Part shown: positions 1 through 7,054 of the stretch, piece after piece | Layout of the letters: each line of letters starts with the position of its first letter | Position numbering within the stretch: position 1 is the stretch's first letter | NCBI RefSeq assembly: GCF_001528665.1 | Contig: NZ_BBYJ01000015.1 | Location: forward strand, 120,326-184,325 | Length of the DNA stretch: 64,000 nt | Source of the DNA: Microtetraspora malaysiensis | GTDB taxonomy: Bacteria > Actinomycetota > Actinomycetes > Streptosporangiales > Streptosporangiaceae | Direction: 5' to 3' | Made by a program: the position numbers and the translations under genes | The notes under the pieces: generated by a model | Database searches by the model: none | Told to the model about the DNA's origin: nothing | Seen by the model: the letters and a program-made list of their open reading frames with translations, nothing else

Positions 1-142
1 CGGAGTACCCGACGCTGATCAGCAGGGGAATATCGCGCCCGCGGGCCTCGGCGAAGGCGTTGGGACCCCATTCGAACCAGTCGACGGGGTTGTCGGCATG
101 CTGCGCCAGGTAGGGGCTTGTGGCGTCCTTGAGCCGATTCAT
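1..142 (-). CDS. DUF255/YyaL-type thioredoxin-fold protein, N-terminal part only
   Basis: Only the first 47 codons lie in the window; the gene runs leftward off the edge. Reading from ATG at 142 the protein begins [12 protein letters not shown], followed by [13 protein letters not shown] and ISVGYS. This is the highly conserved opening of the DUF255 (YyaL / spermatogenesis-associated protein 20) family, in which a thioredoxin-like domain precedes a six-hairpin glycosidase-like region. The family's biochemical role is not settled, so no reaction is assigned. The neighbouring AbiE genes lie upstream on the same strand, 67 bp away, and are probably independent. The identification is firm because the N-terminal motif is diagnostic; the rest of the gene cannot be judged. 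Confidence 0.85.
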   Translation of the reverse strand, partial: MNRLKDATSPYLAQHADNPVDWFEWGPNAFAEARGRDIPLLISVGYS

Positions 143-209
143 GAATGTCTCCCCGGCATGAGCGTCGCGACCGTCTTCTGTCCAGTAAACAGCCTGCGCG
201 TACCGGGAC

Positions 210-1109
210 TCATGACCAGGTACGCGACGAGCGGTCCCACCTGCTCACGGGGGAGGCGGCGTCCAGGAGCGGATCAGCGAAGTCGGTCACGCCCTGCACA
301 ACGGCGGTGAAGTCCTTCGGATATCCGGCGCCGTCGACGCCCTGCTTGGCGCGCCAGGCACTGTACGGAAGCTGCCGGGAGGCGGCCAGGTCGCCGATCA
401 CAGCGCTCAGCGGGCCGAGCACGAGCCCACGATGCGTGGCGGTCGCGTCGAGAGCGTGTCGCAGCGGCGCCGCCGACAGGTGGTGTCGGCCCGTGAGGCG
501 CCAGACATCGGCATAGTCACGGTCCCGAGTGTTGGAGCTGGAGCGTTCCAAACAAGTGATGACCTTCTCCGCCAGGACGGTCTCGATGGGATAGCCGAGC
601 AGGGGAAAGCTGCCGCCGTCCACCAGTTCGGGATACCGGATCCGCTGCGGGGCCGGGGTGACGGGGTCGCCGAAGCTGATGTCGAGTTGGAGCCGAGCTC
701 GCGCCCGGCCCAGGTGGGCCGGAATGATCACCCGGACCCCGCCGTAGAAGTCGTCCTCTCTGATGGGGGACGTCCGGAGCGCGGAGTGTTCGAAGTCGAT
801 CCCGTCGTCCAGCGGCATGGCCGCGATCTTCGTTACATGTGCCAGCACAGTCTTCTCGTCGTTGCTGATCGCGCGTGCCAGGAGGTCGATGTCACGCGTG
901 GTACGGCGAGCCTCGAACAGAGCCAGCAGCAGGCCGCCCTTGAGGACGAACCGGTCGGCGAGGTCCGACGTGCTGATCCGGAAGAGAAAGCGCTCCAGCG
1001 CGTAGAGCGTGATCAGTTCCTCGGTGGATCGGCCTTCCCGCCGCGCCAGAGTGCGCAGATGGTTGTACGCCCGTCCGACCGATGTGTCATTGGGGGGATA
1101 TGGGGACAT
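210..1109 (-). CDS. abiEii: AbiEii/AbiGii-family nucleotidyltransferase toxin
   Basis: This 299-aa protein matches the toxin half of the AbiE (type IV) toxin-antitoxin family, which are nucleotidyltransferase-fold enzymes; characterised relatives inhibit growth by modifying tRNA or other substrates with nucleotides. The sequence shows the family's core: a KGG-containing strand-turn at about residues 57-59 followed by a DID metal-binding pair at 73-75, and a later lysine in the segment [14 protein letters not shown]. The ATG at 1109 shares its first base with the TAA stop of the upstream antitoxin gene (TAATG), so the two are almost certainly translationally coupled, antitoxin first. Length is normal for actinobacterial AbiEii. 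Substrate and phage-defence activity in this host are unknown. Confidence 0.85.
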   Translation of the reverse strand: MSPYPPNDTSVGRAYNHLRTLARREGRSTEELITLYALERFLFRISTSDLADRFVLKGGLLLALFEARRTTRDIDLLARAISNDEKTVLAHVTKIAAMPLDDGIDFEHSALRTSPIREDDFYGGVRVIIPAHLGRARARLQLDISFGDPVTPAPQRIRYPELVDGGSFPLLGYPIETVLAEKVITCLERSSSNTRDRDYADVWRLTGRHHLSAAPLRHALDATATHRGLVLGPLSAVIGDLAASRQLPYSAWRAKQGVDGAGYPKDFTAVVQGVTDFADPLLDAASPVSRWDRSSRTWS

Positions 1110-1699
1110 TATGCAAGCACCACCTCGATCGCCTGTTTCACCGGACCTTCGACGTCGAGAACTCGCGCGAACCGGAGCAGTTCGCCGCTGGTCGTCCCTC
1201 GTCGCCGAAGGTAGGAGCGAAGGGCACGTAGGGCGACTTCGTCACCTACGCGATGACGAAGTCGCATACAGTCGACCACGCTCCGTGCGGGACTGTAGAT
1301 CCGAATGTGCTCGTCAGGGGCGACTTCGCGAATTTCCAGCCCTTCTTCGAAGGTGGCGAGGTTGAAGCGGTGTGCCGTCGTCGGCGGGTAGGAGATGCGG
1401 GGTAAACCGGCGTTCCTCGGGACGGCCACGTTGACGGCCGCCGGGATCTCGTCGGTCAGGTCGTGTACGGACAGAGCCGTTTCGAGGCAGAAGATGCCGC
1501 GTGGAACCCGTGTCCCGACCGCGAGAAGGTCGAGGAAGGTGGTCTCGGCGGCGTCGGTGCGGCGGTAGACGCCCCGGGACAACTCGTCGATCTCGCCGTT
1601 GTCGACGAGCCGCCTCACGGCGCGGGACGACAGGCCCGCCAGCCGCGCCTGGCCGGCCGTGAAGGTAGGTCCGAGATAGTCCGGGAGCTCGGAACGCAC
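1109..1699 (-). CDS. abiEi: AbiEi-type antitoxin / transcriptional regulator
   Basis: A 196-aa partner of the AbiEii toxin. The N-terminus (about residues 8-50) looks like the small winged-helix DNA-binding domain of AbiEi proteins: AGQARLAGLSSRAVRRL followed by a wing ending in SRGVYRR. The remainder resembles the AbiEi C-terminal region. An open frame continues far upstream, but I chose GTG at 1699 because a GGGGTGAG-like ribosome-binding site sits just before it and homology starts there. AbiEi proteins are known to neutralise the toxin and to autorepress by binding inverted repeats at the promoter; a suitable dyad lies at 1714-1753, just upstream of this start. The stop overlaps the toxin ATG by one base. 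Confidence 0.82.
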   Translation of the reverse strand: MRSELPDYLGPTFTAGQARLAGLSSRAVRRLVDNGEIDELSRGVYRRTDAAETTFLDLLAVGTRVPRGIFCLETALSVHDLTDEIPAAVNVAVPRNAGLPRISYPPTTAHRFNLATFEEGLEIREVAPDEHIRIYSPARSVVDCMRLRHRVGDEVALRALRSYLRRRGTTSGELLRFARVLDVEGPVKQAIEVVLA

Positions 1700-1713
1700 G
1701 TGCTCACCCCGCG

Positions 1714-1753
1714 TCAAAGTGCTACCAGCTTGGCTTTCCTGGTAGTAGTTTGA
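1714..1753. promoter_or_regulatory. Long interrupted dyad upstream of abiE, candidate AbiEi operator
   Basis: CTACCAG (1722-1728) and CTGGTAG (1739-1745) are perfect inverted copies separated by 10 bp. A second pair, TCAAA (1714-1718) and TTTGA (1749-1753), flanks them symmetrically with 3 bp between each outer and inner arm. The 40-bp dyad lies 15 bp upstream of the AbiEi start codon, where an autoregulatory operator would be expected. The dyad is seen directly; its role is inferred from known AbiEi autoregulation. Confidence 0.6.
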
Positions 1754-1826
1754 TGCACCTACCCGGGCTTTTCCTAGTGGGTGGGGGGATGTGTTCTCGG
1801 GGCGGCACGGCGTAGGCTCACGGGGC

Positions 1827-2987
1827 GTGAGCTTGGATTTGGATTTCGCCGTCCGGCACGCGGGCCGGAAGGCGGACGAGTTGACGCGTCGCGACGTGGC
1901 GCGGGTGTTGCTGGCGGTGCCTTCGGGGCATGCCCTCGTCGCCCTTCCGGATCTGAGGCGCGAGCTGCTGGCCGCGGGAAACCCGCTGTCGGTCCCGTTC
2001 TGGGAGTCCGCCAAGGCGACGCTGTCCAGCATCGAGTCCGGTGTGGCGACGGTCGGTGACGTCCAGCGCTGGCTCGAATCGACGGGCAGTGAGCCGATTC
2101 TGCTCACCCGCAGCTACTTCGTCTGGCCGGAGGAGAGCGAGCGCGGGCCGGTCGCGACCGAGATGCACGCGCGCATGGTCGCCTACCTCGAAGAGCGCGT
2201 CGCGTCCGGCAAGATCGATGTGGACGCGCTGGCCGCGGGCGACGTGGACGCCCGGCACGCGTACGAGGAGCTGCAGGAGCGCTGGCTGGGCACGCCGCTG
2301 CCGGACGGCCGGGTGCCGGGCACGGCGGTCAGCGAGGAGCAGGAGGAGGAGCTGTTCGCCGCCTGGGACGAGGAGGAGGCGTACGCGCTGGGCGAGCTCC
2401 GCCGGGTCCTGGCCGAGCTGCCCGAGCCGCCGCTGCCCGCGAAGGAGCTGCGCTCCGCCGCTGTGCGGCTGCGCGTGACGCTCACCGAGGACAGCTATCC
2501 GGGCAACGTGCTGCGGGCCTGCGCCGGGTTCGACGACGGCGTGCTCCCCGACCGTGACGAGGACCTCTGGCTGGCGGTGGCGGCGGGCATCGCCTCGCCG
2601 GTGTCGGATCTGCCCGACGAGGAGGACGCCGCCCGGTTCTTCGACCTGGACGGAGAGCTGAGCCACGAGGACTCGATCCTCGCCTCGCTCTGCGCCATCA
2701 ACCACGCCGACTGGCTCGCGACGGTCACCACGCTGGCGAGGTACGGCCCCGGCGCACTGGCCTCGCCGGAGCGGATCGCACGCTTCATCGCCGACTCGGA
2801 GGACGTCGCCCAGGACATCGAGGACGTCCTGACCGAGCCGGAGGATCTGGAGGCGACGGAGATGCTGTTCACCGCCGTCACTCCGCTGTGGGCGCATCTC
2901 GGCATCGTGGACAAGGCCGAGGTGTTCACCCCGCTCGGCTGGTGGGGCCTGCCGAAGGCGCTGGAGCGCGCCTGGTCGGCGGACTGA
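1827..2987 (+). CDS. Acidic protein of unknown function
   Basis: About 386 aa, strongly acidic (long runs rich in Glu and Asp around residues 165-190 and 290-345), with no signal peptide, transmembrane segment or catalytic motif that I recognise. It resembles conserved cytoplasmic proteins of actinomycetes without an assigned family. I prefer GTG at 1827 because TAGGCT lies 8 nt before it (1813-1818), a spacing typical of leaderless actinobacterial genes; an in-frame ATG at 1791 is the alternative. It is transcribed away from abiE and converges on the GNAT gene. Coding status is well supported by length and codon bias; function is unknown. Confidence 0.75.
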   Translation: MSLDLDFAVRHAGRKADELTRRDVARVLLAVPSGHALVALPDLRRELLAAGNPLSVPFWESAKATLSSIESGVATVGDVQRWLESTGSEPILLTRSYFVWPEESERGPVATEMHARMVAYLEERVASGKIDVDALAAGDVDARHAYEELQERWLGTPLPDGRVPGTAVSEEQEEELFAAWDEEEAYALGELRRVLAELPEPPLPAKELRSAAVRLRVTLTEDSYPGNVLRACAGFDDGVLPDRDEDLWLAVAAGIASPVSDLPDEEDAARFFDLDGELSHEDSILASLCAINHADWLATVTTLARYGPGALASPERIARFIADSEDVAQDIEDVLTEPEDLEATEMLFTAVTPLWAHLGIVDKAEVFTPLGWWGLPKALERAWSAD

Positions 2988-3011
2988 TCACCCGGCCGGG
3001 ACGCCGGGCGG

Positions 3012-3281
3012 TCACTCCGCCAGCAGGTCGCGGTACTCCGGATGGAGCTCGATGTAACGGGCGACGAACGAACAGCGCGGCTCGACCGTCCGCCCGTCCT
3101 CCCGCACCTGGTCGAGGGCGCCGCCGACGAGACGGCCGCCGAGCCCTCTGCCCTCGTACTCCTTGCGGATCTCGGTGTGGGTGAAGACGACCGTGTCGCC
3201 GCGCAGGACGTACTCCGCGAAACCGACGACCTCGCCGTCGAGCCGGAGCTCGTACCGGGAGGCCGCCGGGTCGTGGATCAC
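3012..3281 (-). CDS. Small GNAT-type N-acetyltransferase (YidJ/CG-type)
   Basis: An 89-aa protein of the compact GNAT branch (Acetyltransf_CG, YjdJ-like). It carries the acetyl-CoA pyrophosphate-binding loop as EYEGRGLGGRLV (about residues 41-52) and the typical ending RYIELHPEYRDLL. These enzymes transfer acetyl groups to small, still unknown acceptors. The start is GTG at 3281. It is the third gene of a minus-strand run, mca, then a 59-aa membrane protein, then this gene, with gaps of about 10 bp, so co-transcription with mca is likely. A link to mycothiol detoxification is inference from position only. Confidence 0.85.
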   Translation of the reverse strand: MIHDPAASRYELRLDGEVVGFAEYVLRGDTVVFTHTEIRKEYEGRGLGGRLVGGALDQVREDGRTVEPRCSFVARYIELHPEYRDLLAE

Positions 3282-3293
3282 TTCCGACGCTCT

Positions 3294-3473
3294 TCAAACC
3301 TCGCGCACGGGGAAGGCGGCGGGCTGCTCGCGCTCGTACGGCACCTCGATCTTGCCCATCTGCCTGTTCATGGACTTGATCAGGAAGAAGAGGGCGAAAC
3401 CGATGGCCGCGACGACGATGAAACCGATGAGACCCGGGCCGATGGCCAGGTCGGTTGCGGTGGTTGGAGTCAC
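3294..3473 (-). CDS. Small single-span membrane protein downstream of mca
   Basis: A 59-aa protein read from GTG at 3473 to TGA at 3294. The N-terminus is outside or short, followed by one strongly hydrophobic segment (about residues 10-32, including GFIVVAAIGFALFFLI), then a basic patch KSMNRQMGK and a polar tail. Small proteins of this shape recur next to mca in actinomycetes. It begins 9 bp after the mca stop and ends 12 bp before the GNAT gene, so it fits tightly in the operon. No function is known; a membrane tether or partner for Mca is only a guess. Confidence 0.75.
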   Translation of the reverse strand: MTPTTATDLAIGPGLIGFIVVAAIGFALFFLIKSMNRQMGKIEVPYEREQPAAFPVREV

Positions 3474-3482
3474 GCTTCCAGC

Positions 3483-4364
3483 TTACGAGCAGGCAGGGGT
3501 GACCTCCGCGTGGATCCCCGTGAAGAGGTCGTCCTCCGGCAGCGTCGGGTCCACCAGCGACCGGGCGAGGTGGTAGTCCTCGGTCGGCCAGACCTCCTGC
3601 TGGATCTCGCGCGGGCAGACGAACCAGAACCCGTCGGGATCGACCTGGGTGGCGTGCGCGATCAGGGCCTCGTCGCGGATCTCGAAGTACTCGGCGCAGG
3701 GCACCTTGGTGGTGACCTCCCACTTCTGCGGGCGGTCCTCCCACCGGGCGATCCAGTCGGCGTACGGCGAGCCCATGCCGCGCGCGTTCATCGCCTCGTG
3801 CAACGCCTCGAACCGGTCCTTGCTGAACCCCATGTGGTAGTAGAGCTTCAGCGGCTGCCAGGGCTCGCCGGTGCCGGGGTACTTGTCGGGGTCGCCCGCG
3901 GCCTCGAACGCCTCCACCGAGACCCGGTTGGTCATGATGTGGTCGGGGTGCGGGTAGCCGCCGTTGTCGTCGTACGTGAGGATCACGTGCGGGCGGAACT
4001 CGCGGACCATCGCGACCAGCGGCGCGGCGGCCACCTCGAGCGGCTGCACGGCGAAGCACCCGTCGGGAAGGGGCTCGCTCTCGTCCTCGGGCAGGCCCGA
4101 GTCGACGAAGCCCAGGAAACGCTGCTCCACGCCGAGGATCTCGCGCGCGCGTTCCATCTCCAGGCGGCGTACCTCGCCGATGTTCTCCACGATCTCCGGA
4201 CGGTCCATCTTCGGGTTGAGGACCGAGCCGCGCTCACCACCGGTACACGTGGCGACGAGGACGTCCACACCTTCTCGCACGTAGCGGGCCATCGTGGCGG
4301 CGCCCTTGCTCGACTCGTCGTCGGGGTGCGCGTGAACGGCCATCAACCTCAGCGGTGCACTCAC
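3483..4364 (-). CDS. mca: Mycothiol S-conjugate amidase
   Basis: Mca is a zinc amidase that cleaves mycothiol S-conjugates of electrophiles and antibiotics to a mercapturic acid, which is exported, and GlcN-Ins, which is recycled. The 293-aa sequence shows the LmbE/PIG-L fold: AVHAHPDDESSKG near the N-terminus supplies zinc ligands and the catalytic Asp, and GGYPHPDHIMTNR supplies the third ligand. The long Mca-specific C-terminal half (KWEVTTKVPCAEYF) distinguishes it from the shorter MshB deacetylase. I chose GTG at 4364, with GGAGAG just before it, rather than the ATG at 4376, which overlaps that ribosome-binding site. It leads a three-gene minus-strand operon and is divergent from DUF4307-greA, a conserved actinobacterial arrangement. 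Confidence 0.93.
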   Translation of the reverse strand: MSAPLRLMAVHAHPDDESSKGAATMARYVREGVDVLVATCTGGERGSVLNPKMDRPEIVENIGEVRRLEMERAREILGVEQRFLGFVDSGLPEDESEPLPDGCFAVQPLEVAAAPLVAMVREFRPHVILTYDDNGGYPHPDHIMTNRVSVEAFEAAGDPDKYPGTGEPWQPLKLYYHMGFSKDRFEALHEAMNARGMGSPYADWIARWEDRPQKWEVTTKVPCAEYFEIRDEALIAHATQVDPDGFWFVCPREIQQEVWPTEDYHLARSLVDPTLPEDDLFTGIHAEVTPACS

Positions 4365-4481
4365 GGCTCTCCTCAATGTGTCCAGTCAGCTCCCCGAAGA
4401 GGTTAGCTTCTGGAGGGGGCGAGACCCCCGGGTTGGACAATTGTTTCGGACAACACCGTATGACCCCAGGGAGATTCCGCG

Positions 4482-4955
4482 ATGGCCGCCGAATCCAGCA
4501 GCAGGCCCGGCGACGGAGCCCGCGACGCCGGTGACAGTACCGGCGCGCCCGTCGTCGCGCCCATCCTCGGTACGCCCGACGACTTCCCCGAGCGGCCGCG
4601 CCTGCAAGGGCGCGCGCGGATCCTGACGTACGTGGTGATCAGCGTGTTCGTCGCCGTCATGGCGGGCGGCTGGGGGTACGTCATGATGGTCGCGCGCGGC
4701 AACCCGGACGTGCGCGGCGACGTGATCACGTACGACGCGAGCGCGTCCGACTCCGCCGTGATCACCTTCTCCGTGCACAAGCCCACCGACAGCGAGGCGA
4801 GTTGCCGGTTGCGGGCCGTCGACGTGAACCACACCGAGGTCGGCAGCAAGGAGGTGACCATCCCGAAGGGAAGGTCGGACCTCACGCTCACCGAGCGGCT
4901 GAGGACAAGTTCGCAGGCCACGAGCGTGCTCGTTCAGTACTGCGATCTCGTATAG
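4482..4955 (+). CDS. DUF4307 membrane-anchored protein
   Basis: A 157-aa DUF4307 protein: a cytoplasmic, Pro/Ala-rich N-terminus, one transmembrane helix at about residues 48-70 (TYVVISVFVAVMAGGWGY), then an extracytoplasmic beta-rich domain of about 90 aa ending with two Cys, in ASCRLRAVD and QYCDLV, which could form a disulfide. The domain has a fibronectin-like strand pattern but no known activity. The family sits between mca and greA in many actinomycetes, as here. A greA promoter element overlaps its stop codon. Confidence 0.88.
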   Translation: MAAESSSRPGDGARDAGDSTGAPVVAPILGTPDDFPERPRLQGRARILTYVVISVFVAVMAGGWGYVMMVARGNPDVRGDVITYDASASDSAVITFSVHKPTDSEASCRLRAVDVNHTEVGSKEVTIPKGRSDLTLTERLRTSSQATSVLVQYCDLV

Positions 4956-4956
4956 T
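4951..4956 (+). promoter_or_regulatory. Candidate -10 element for greA
   Basis: TATAGT overlaps the DUF4307 stop codon, 76 nt before the greA start. It is a near-consensus -10 hexamer in a GC-rich genome, but no convincing -35 lies 17 bp upstream. It would give greA its own transcript with a leader of roughly 65-70 nt. Confidence 0.4.
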
Positions 4957-5031
4957 GGAATCTTTGGGGAAGCGTTCGAAGGCGTTAACTTGTAAGCCTT
5001 TCGAGTCACTTAGAGGAATCAAGGAGAGCCC

Positions 5032-5532
5032 GTGGCCGTCTCCCAGAACGACAACGTCACCTGGCTGACGCAAGAGGCGTACGACCGCCTCAAGGAGGAG
5101 CACGAGTACCTTTCCGGCCCGGGTCGCACGGATATCGCGAAGAAGATCGAAGCCGCTCGTGAAGAGGGCGACCTCAAGGAGAACGGCGGCTACCACGCCG
5201 CCAAGGACGAGCAGGGCAAGATGGAGGCCCGGATCTTCCATCTCCGCCAGATCCTGGACAGCGCCAAGGTCGGCGAGGCGCCCCGCGCCGAGGGTGTCGT
5301 CGGCCCCGGGATGACCGTGACGATCCGATTCGTGGGTGACGACGATGAGGTGACGTTCCTGCTCGCCTCCCGCGAGGAGAGCGGAGCGCCCATCGACGTC
5401 TACTCGCCGAAGTCGCCGCTCGGCTCCGCCATCAACGGCAAGAAGGTCGGGGAGAAGGCGATGTACACCCTGCCGAACGGCCGTCAGAACGAGGTGGAGA
5501 TCCTCGACGCCGTTCCGTACGTCGGCAACTAG
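5032..5532 (+). CDS. greA: Transcription elongation factor GreA
   Basis: GreA binds the secondary channel of RNA polymerase and stimulates cleavage of backtracked RNA so elongation can resume. The 166-aa protein has both domains: an N-terminal antiparallel coiled coil (residues 1-80) whose tip carries the acidic residues in REEGDLKENGGYHAAKDEQ, and a C-terminal FKBP-like domain ending NEVEILDAVPY. GTG at 5032 is preceded by AAGGAG at ideal spacing. It follows DUF4307 and is closed by a strong hairpin at 5558-5595. Length and domain order are normal. Confidence 0.96.
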   Translation: MAVSQNDNVTWLTQEAYDRLKEEHEYLSGPGRTDIAKKIEAAREEGDLKENGGYHAAKDEQGKMEARIFHLRQILDSAKVGEAPRAEGVVGPGMTVTIRFVGDDDEVTFLLASREESGAPIDVYSPKSPLGSAINGKKVGEKAMYTLPNGRQNEVEILDAVPYVGN

Positions 5533-5557
5533 GGCGCGGCCTCGCCCACACCTGCTT

Positions 5558-5595
5558 CGGAACCCGTCGGCACGTCTTCGTGCCGGCGGGTTCCG
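5558..5595 (+). terminator. greA terminator hairpin
   Basis: A 17-bp stem, left arm 5558-5574 and right arm 5579-5595, closed by the tetraloop TCTT, with a single G-U type pair and otherwise perfect. It starts 25 bp after the greA stop. No U tract follows, which is usual for actinomycete terminators. Confidence 0.85.
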
Positions 5596-5697
5596 GCATG
5601 TACGGCGATTGCGGTATTCGCCCCCGTACGGCAGTCTCGTTGATCGAGCTCGACGATCCCTTCCTGGAGCGGGCTCACGGGGCGGAGAAGGGGTGGC

Positions 5698-6978
5698 ATG
5701 GTTCTCGACCGGCGCGCGCGGTCCTCGTTCCGGACGAGTGTCGCCCGGGTCGTGTCCGAGACCAGGCAGGACCTGGCCTATCGGCCGAGGATGGCCCGCC
5801 GCCGACGGATGCCCCGCGCGGCCGTACCCATCATCGGGGCGCTCCTGGTCTCCGTGTTCACCGCCGACCTGGTGGTGCTCAGCCGCGACCCCGGCACACC
5901 CCCGCCCGTACGGCGGGAGGCGACGCGGGCCGGCGCCGAGGAGCGCGGCCGGCACGTGGCGTCGGCCGAGCAGGTCAAGGAGACGACGCCGGCGGTGACG
6001 CCGCTGAAGAAGCTGCGCGACCCGCACCTGTTCGTGGTGGCCCGCACGTCGCTCTCCCCGGCCGTCGTGGCGAAGGTCCGCGCGGTGAAGGGCGTGGTCG
6101 CGGCCGAGGTGACCGACGCCGCCGACGTCATGATGGACGGCAAGCGGGTGCAGACCCTGGGGGTGGACCCCTCGACGTTCCGCCCCTTCACGCCGAAGAC
6201 GACGGCGAAGGCGGACGCCCTGTGGAACAACATCGCCGCCGGTGAGGTCGCGGTCTCCTTCGACCTCGGTCAGGACGGCGGCATCAAGCTGGGCTCGACG
6301 GTGCCCGCGGGCGGGCGGCACCGACTGCGGGTCGGCGCGTACGCCACGATGGGCATGGGTTCGATCGCGGCCGTGGTGTCCCGGCCGACCGCGCGGTCGC
6401 TCGGCATCCCCGAGGGCAACGCCCTCGTCCTCAGCGCGCCCAAGATTGACTCGGGCAAGCTGCGCAAGGTGCTGCGGAAGATCCTGCCCAAGGGCAGCCA
6501 GGTCGCGGCGATCAACCCGGTGGTCGTCCTGCCACCCGGCCGGACCACCTCGCAGAAGACCTGGCCGGTGAGCGCCTTCATGTCGGTCGACCAGCTCAAG
6601 GTCGCGCTCCAGGCCGCGGTCAGCAAGCTGGGCCGCCCGTACGTGTGGGGCGCCGAGGGCCCGAACAGCTTCGACTGCTCGGGCCTGGTCCAGTGGGCGT
6701 ACCGCCAGGCCGGGGTCCGGATGCCGCGGGTCACCCACCAGCAGTGGGCGACCGGCCCGCAGGTGCCGCTCTCCCAGGCGCAGCCGGGCGACCTCCTGTT
6801 CTGGCGGAACGACCCGACCAACCCCAACTACATCTCGCACGTCGCGATCTACTGGGGCAACGGCAAGATGCTGAACGCGCCGCGTACGGGCGACGTCGTC
6901 AAGATCGCCCCGATCTACACCCGGAACCTGGCGGGGGTGGTCCGGGTCAGCCCCTGGGTCGCCGCCCGCGTCCGCTGA
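5698..6978 (+). CDS. NlpC/P60 family cell-wall endopeptidase, membrane-anchored
   Basis: 426 aa. A basic cytoplasmic N-terminus is followed by one hydrophobic helix (about residues 41-60, AAVPIIGALLVSVFTADLVV), an unassigned extracellular region (about 90-300) with alternating strands reminiscent of extracytoplasmic domains of FtsX/MacB-type permeases, and a C-terminal NlpC/P60 domain (about 305-426). The catalytic Cys is C327 in FDCSGLVQWAY and the His is H381 in YISHVAIYWG. The domain cleaves D-gamma-glutamyl-diamino acid bonds in peptidoglycan stem peptides. It is probably monocistronic after the greA terminator. The exact start is uncertain because upstream in-frame codons exist; ATG/GTG at 5698 precedes the basic stretch and fits a signal anchor. 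Confidence 0.88.
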   Translation: MVLDRRARSSFRTSVARVVSETRQDLAYRPRMARRRRMPRAAVPIIGALLVSVFTADLVVLSRDPGTPPPVRREATRAGAEERGRHVASAEQVKETTPAVTPLKKLRDPHLFVVARTSLSPAVVAKVRAVKGVVAAEVTDAADVMMDGKRVQTLGVDPSTFRPFTPKTTAKADALWNNIAAGEVAVSFDLGQDGGIKLGSTVPAGGRHRLRVGAYATMGMGSIAAVVSRPTARSLGIPEGNALVLSAPKIDSGKLRKVLRKILPKGSQVAAINPVVVLPPGRTTSQKTWPVSAFMSVDQLKVALQAAVSKLGRPYVWGAEGPNSFDCSGLVQWAYRQAGVRMPRVTHQQWATGPQVPLSQAQPGDLLFWRNDPTNPNYISHVAIYWGNGKMLNAPRTGDVVKIAPIYTRNLAGVVRVSPWVAARVR

Positions 6979-7054
6979 CCCTGATGTCCGCGCCGAGCGG
7001 CCGGGTGCGCTGCGGGCCTGCGGCACGCGGCCCCTCGCGTCCGCCGCGCCCCGG

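Noticed and set aside
3012..4059. Long Arg-rich frames antisense or shifted to mca, and similar long frames across the window
   Set aside because: In very GC-rich DNA, shadow frames of real genes stay open; these lack family signatures and consist of Arg/Pro/Gly-rich sequence.
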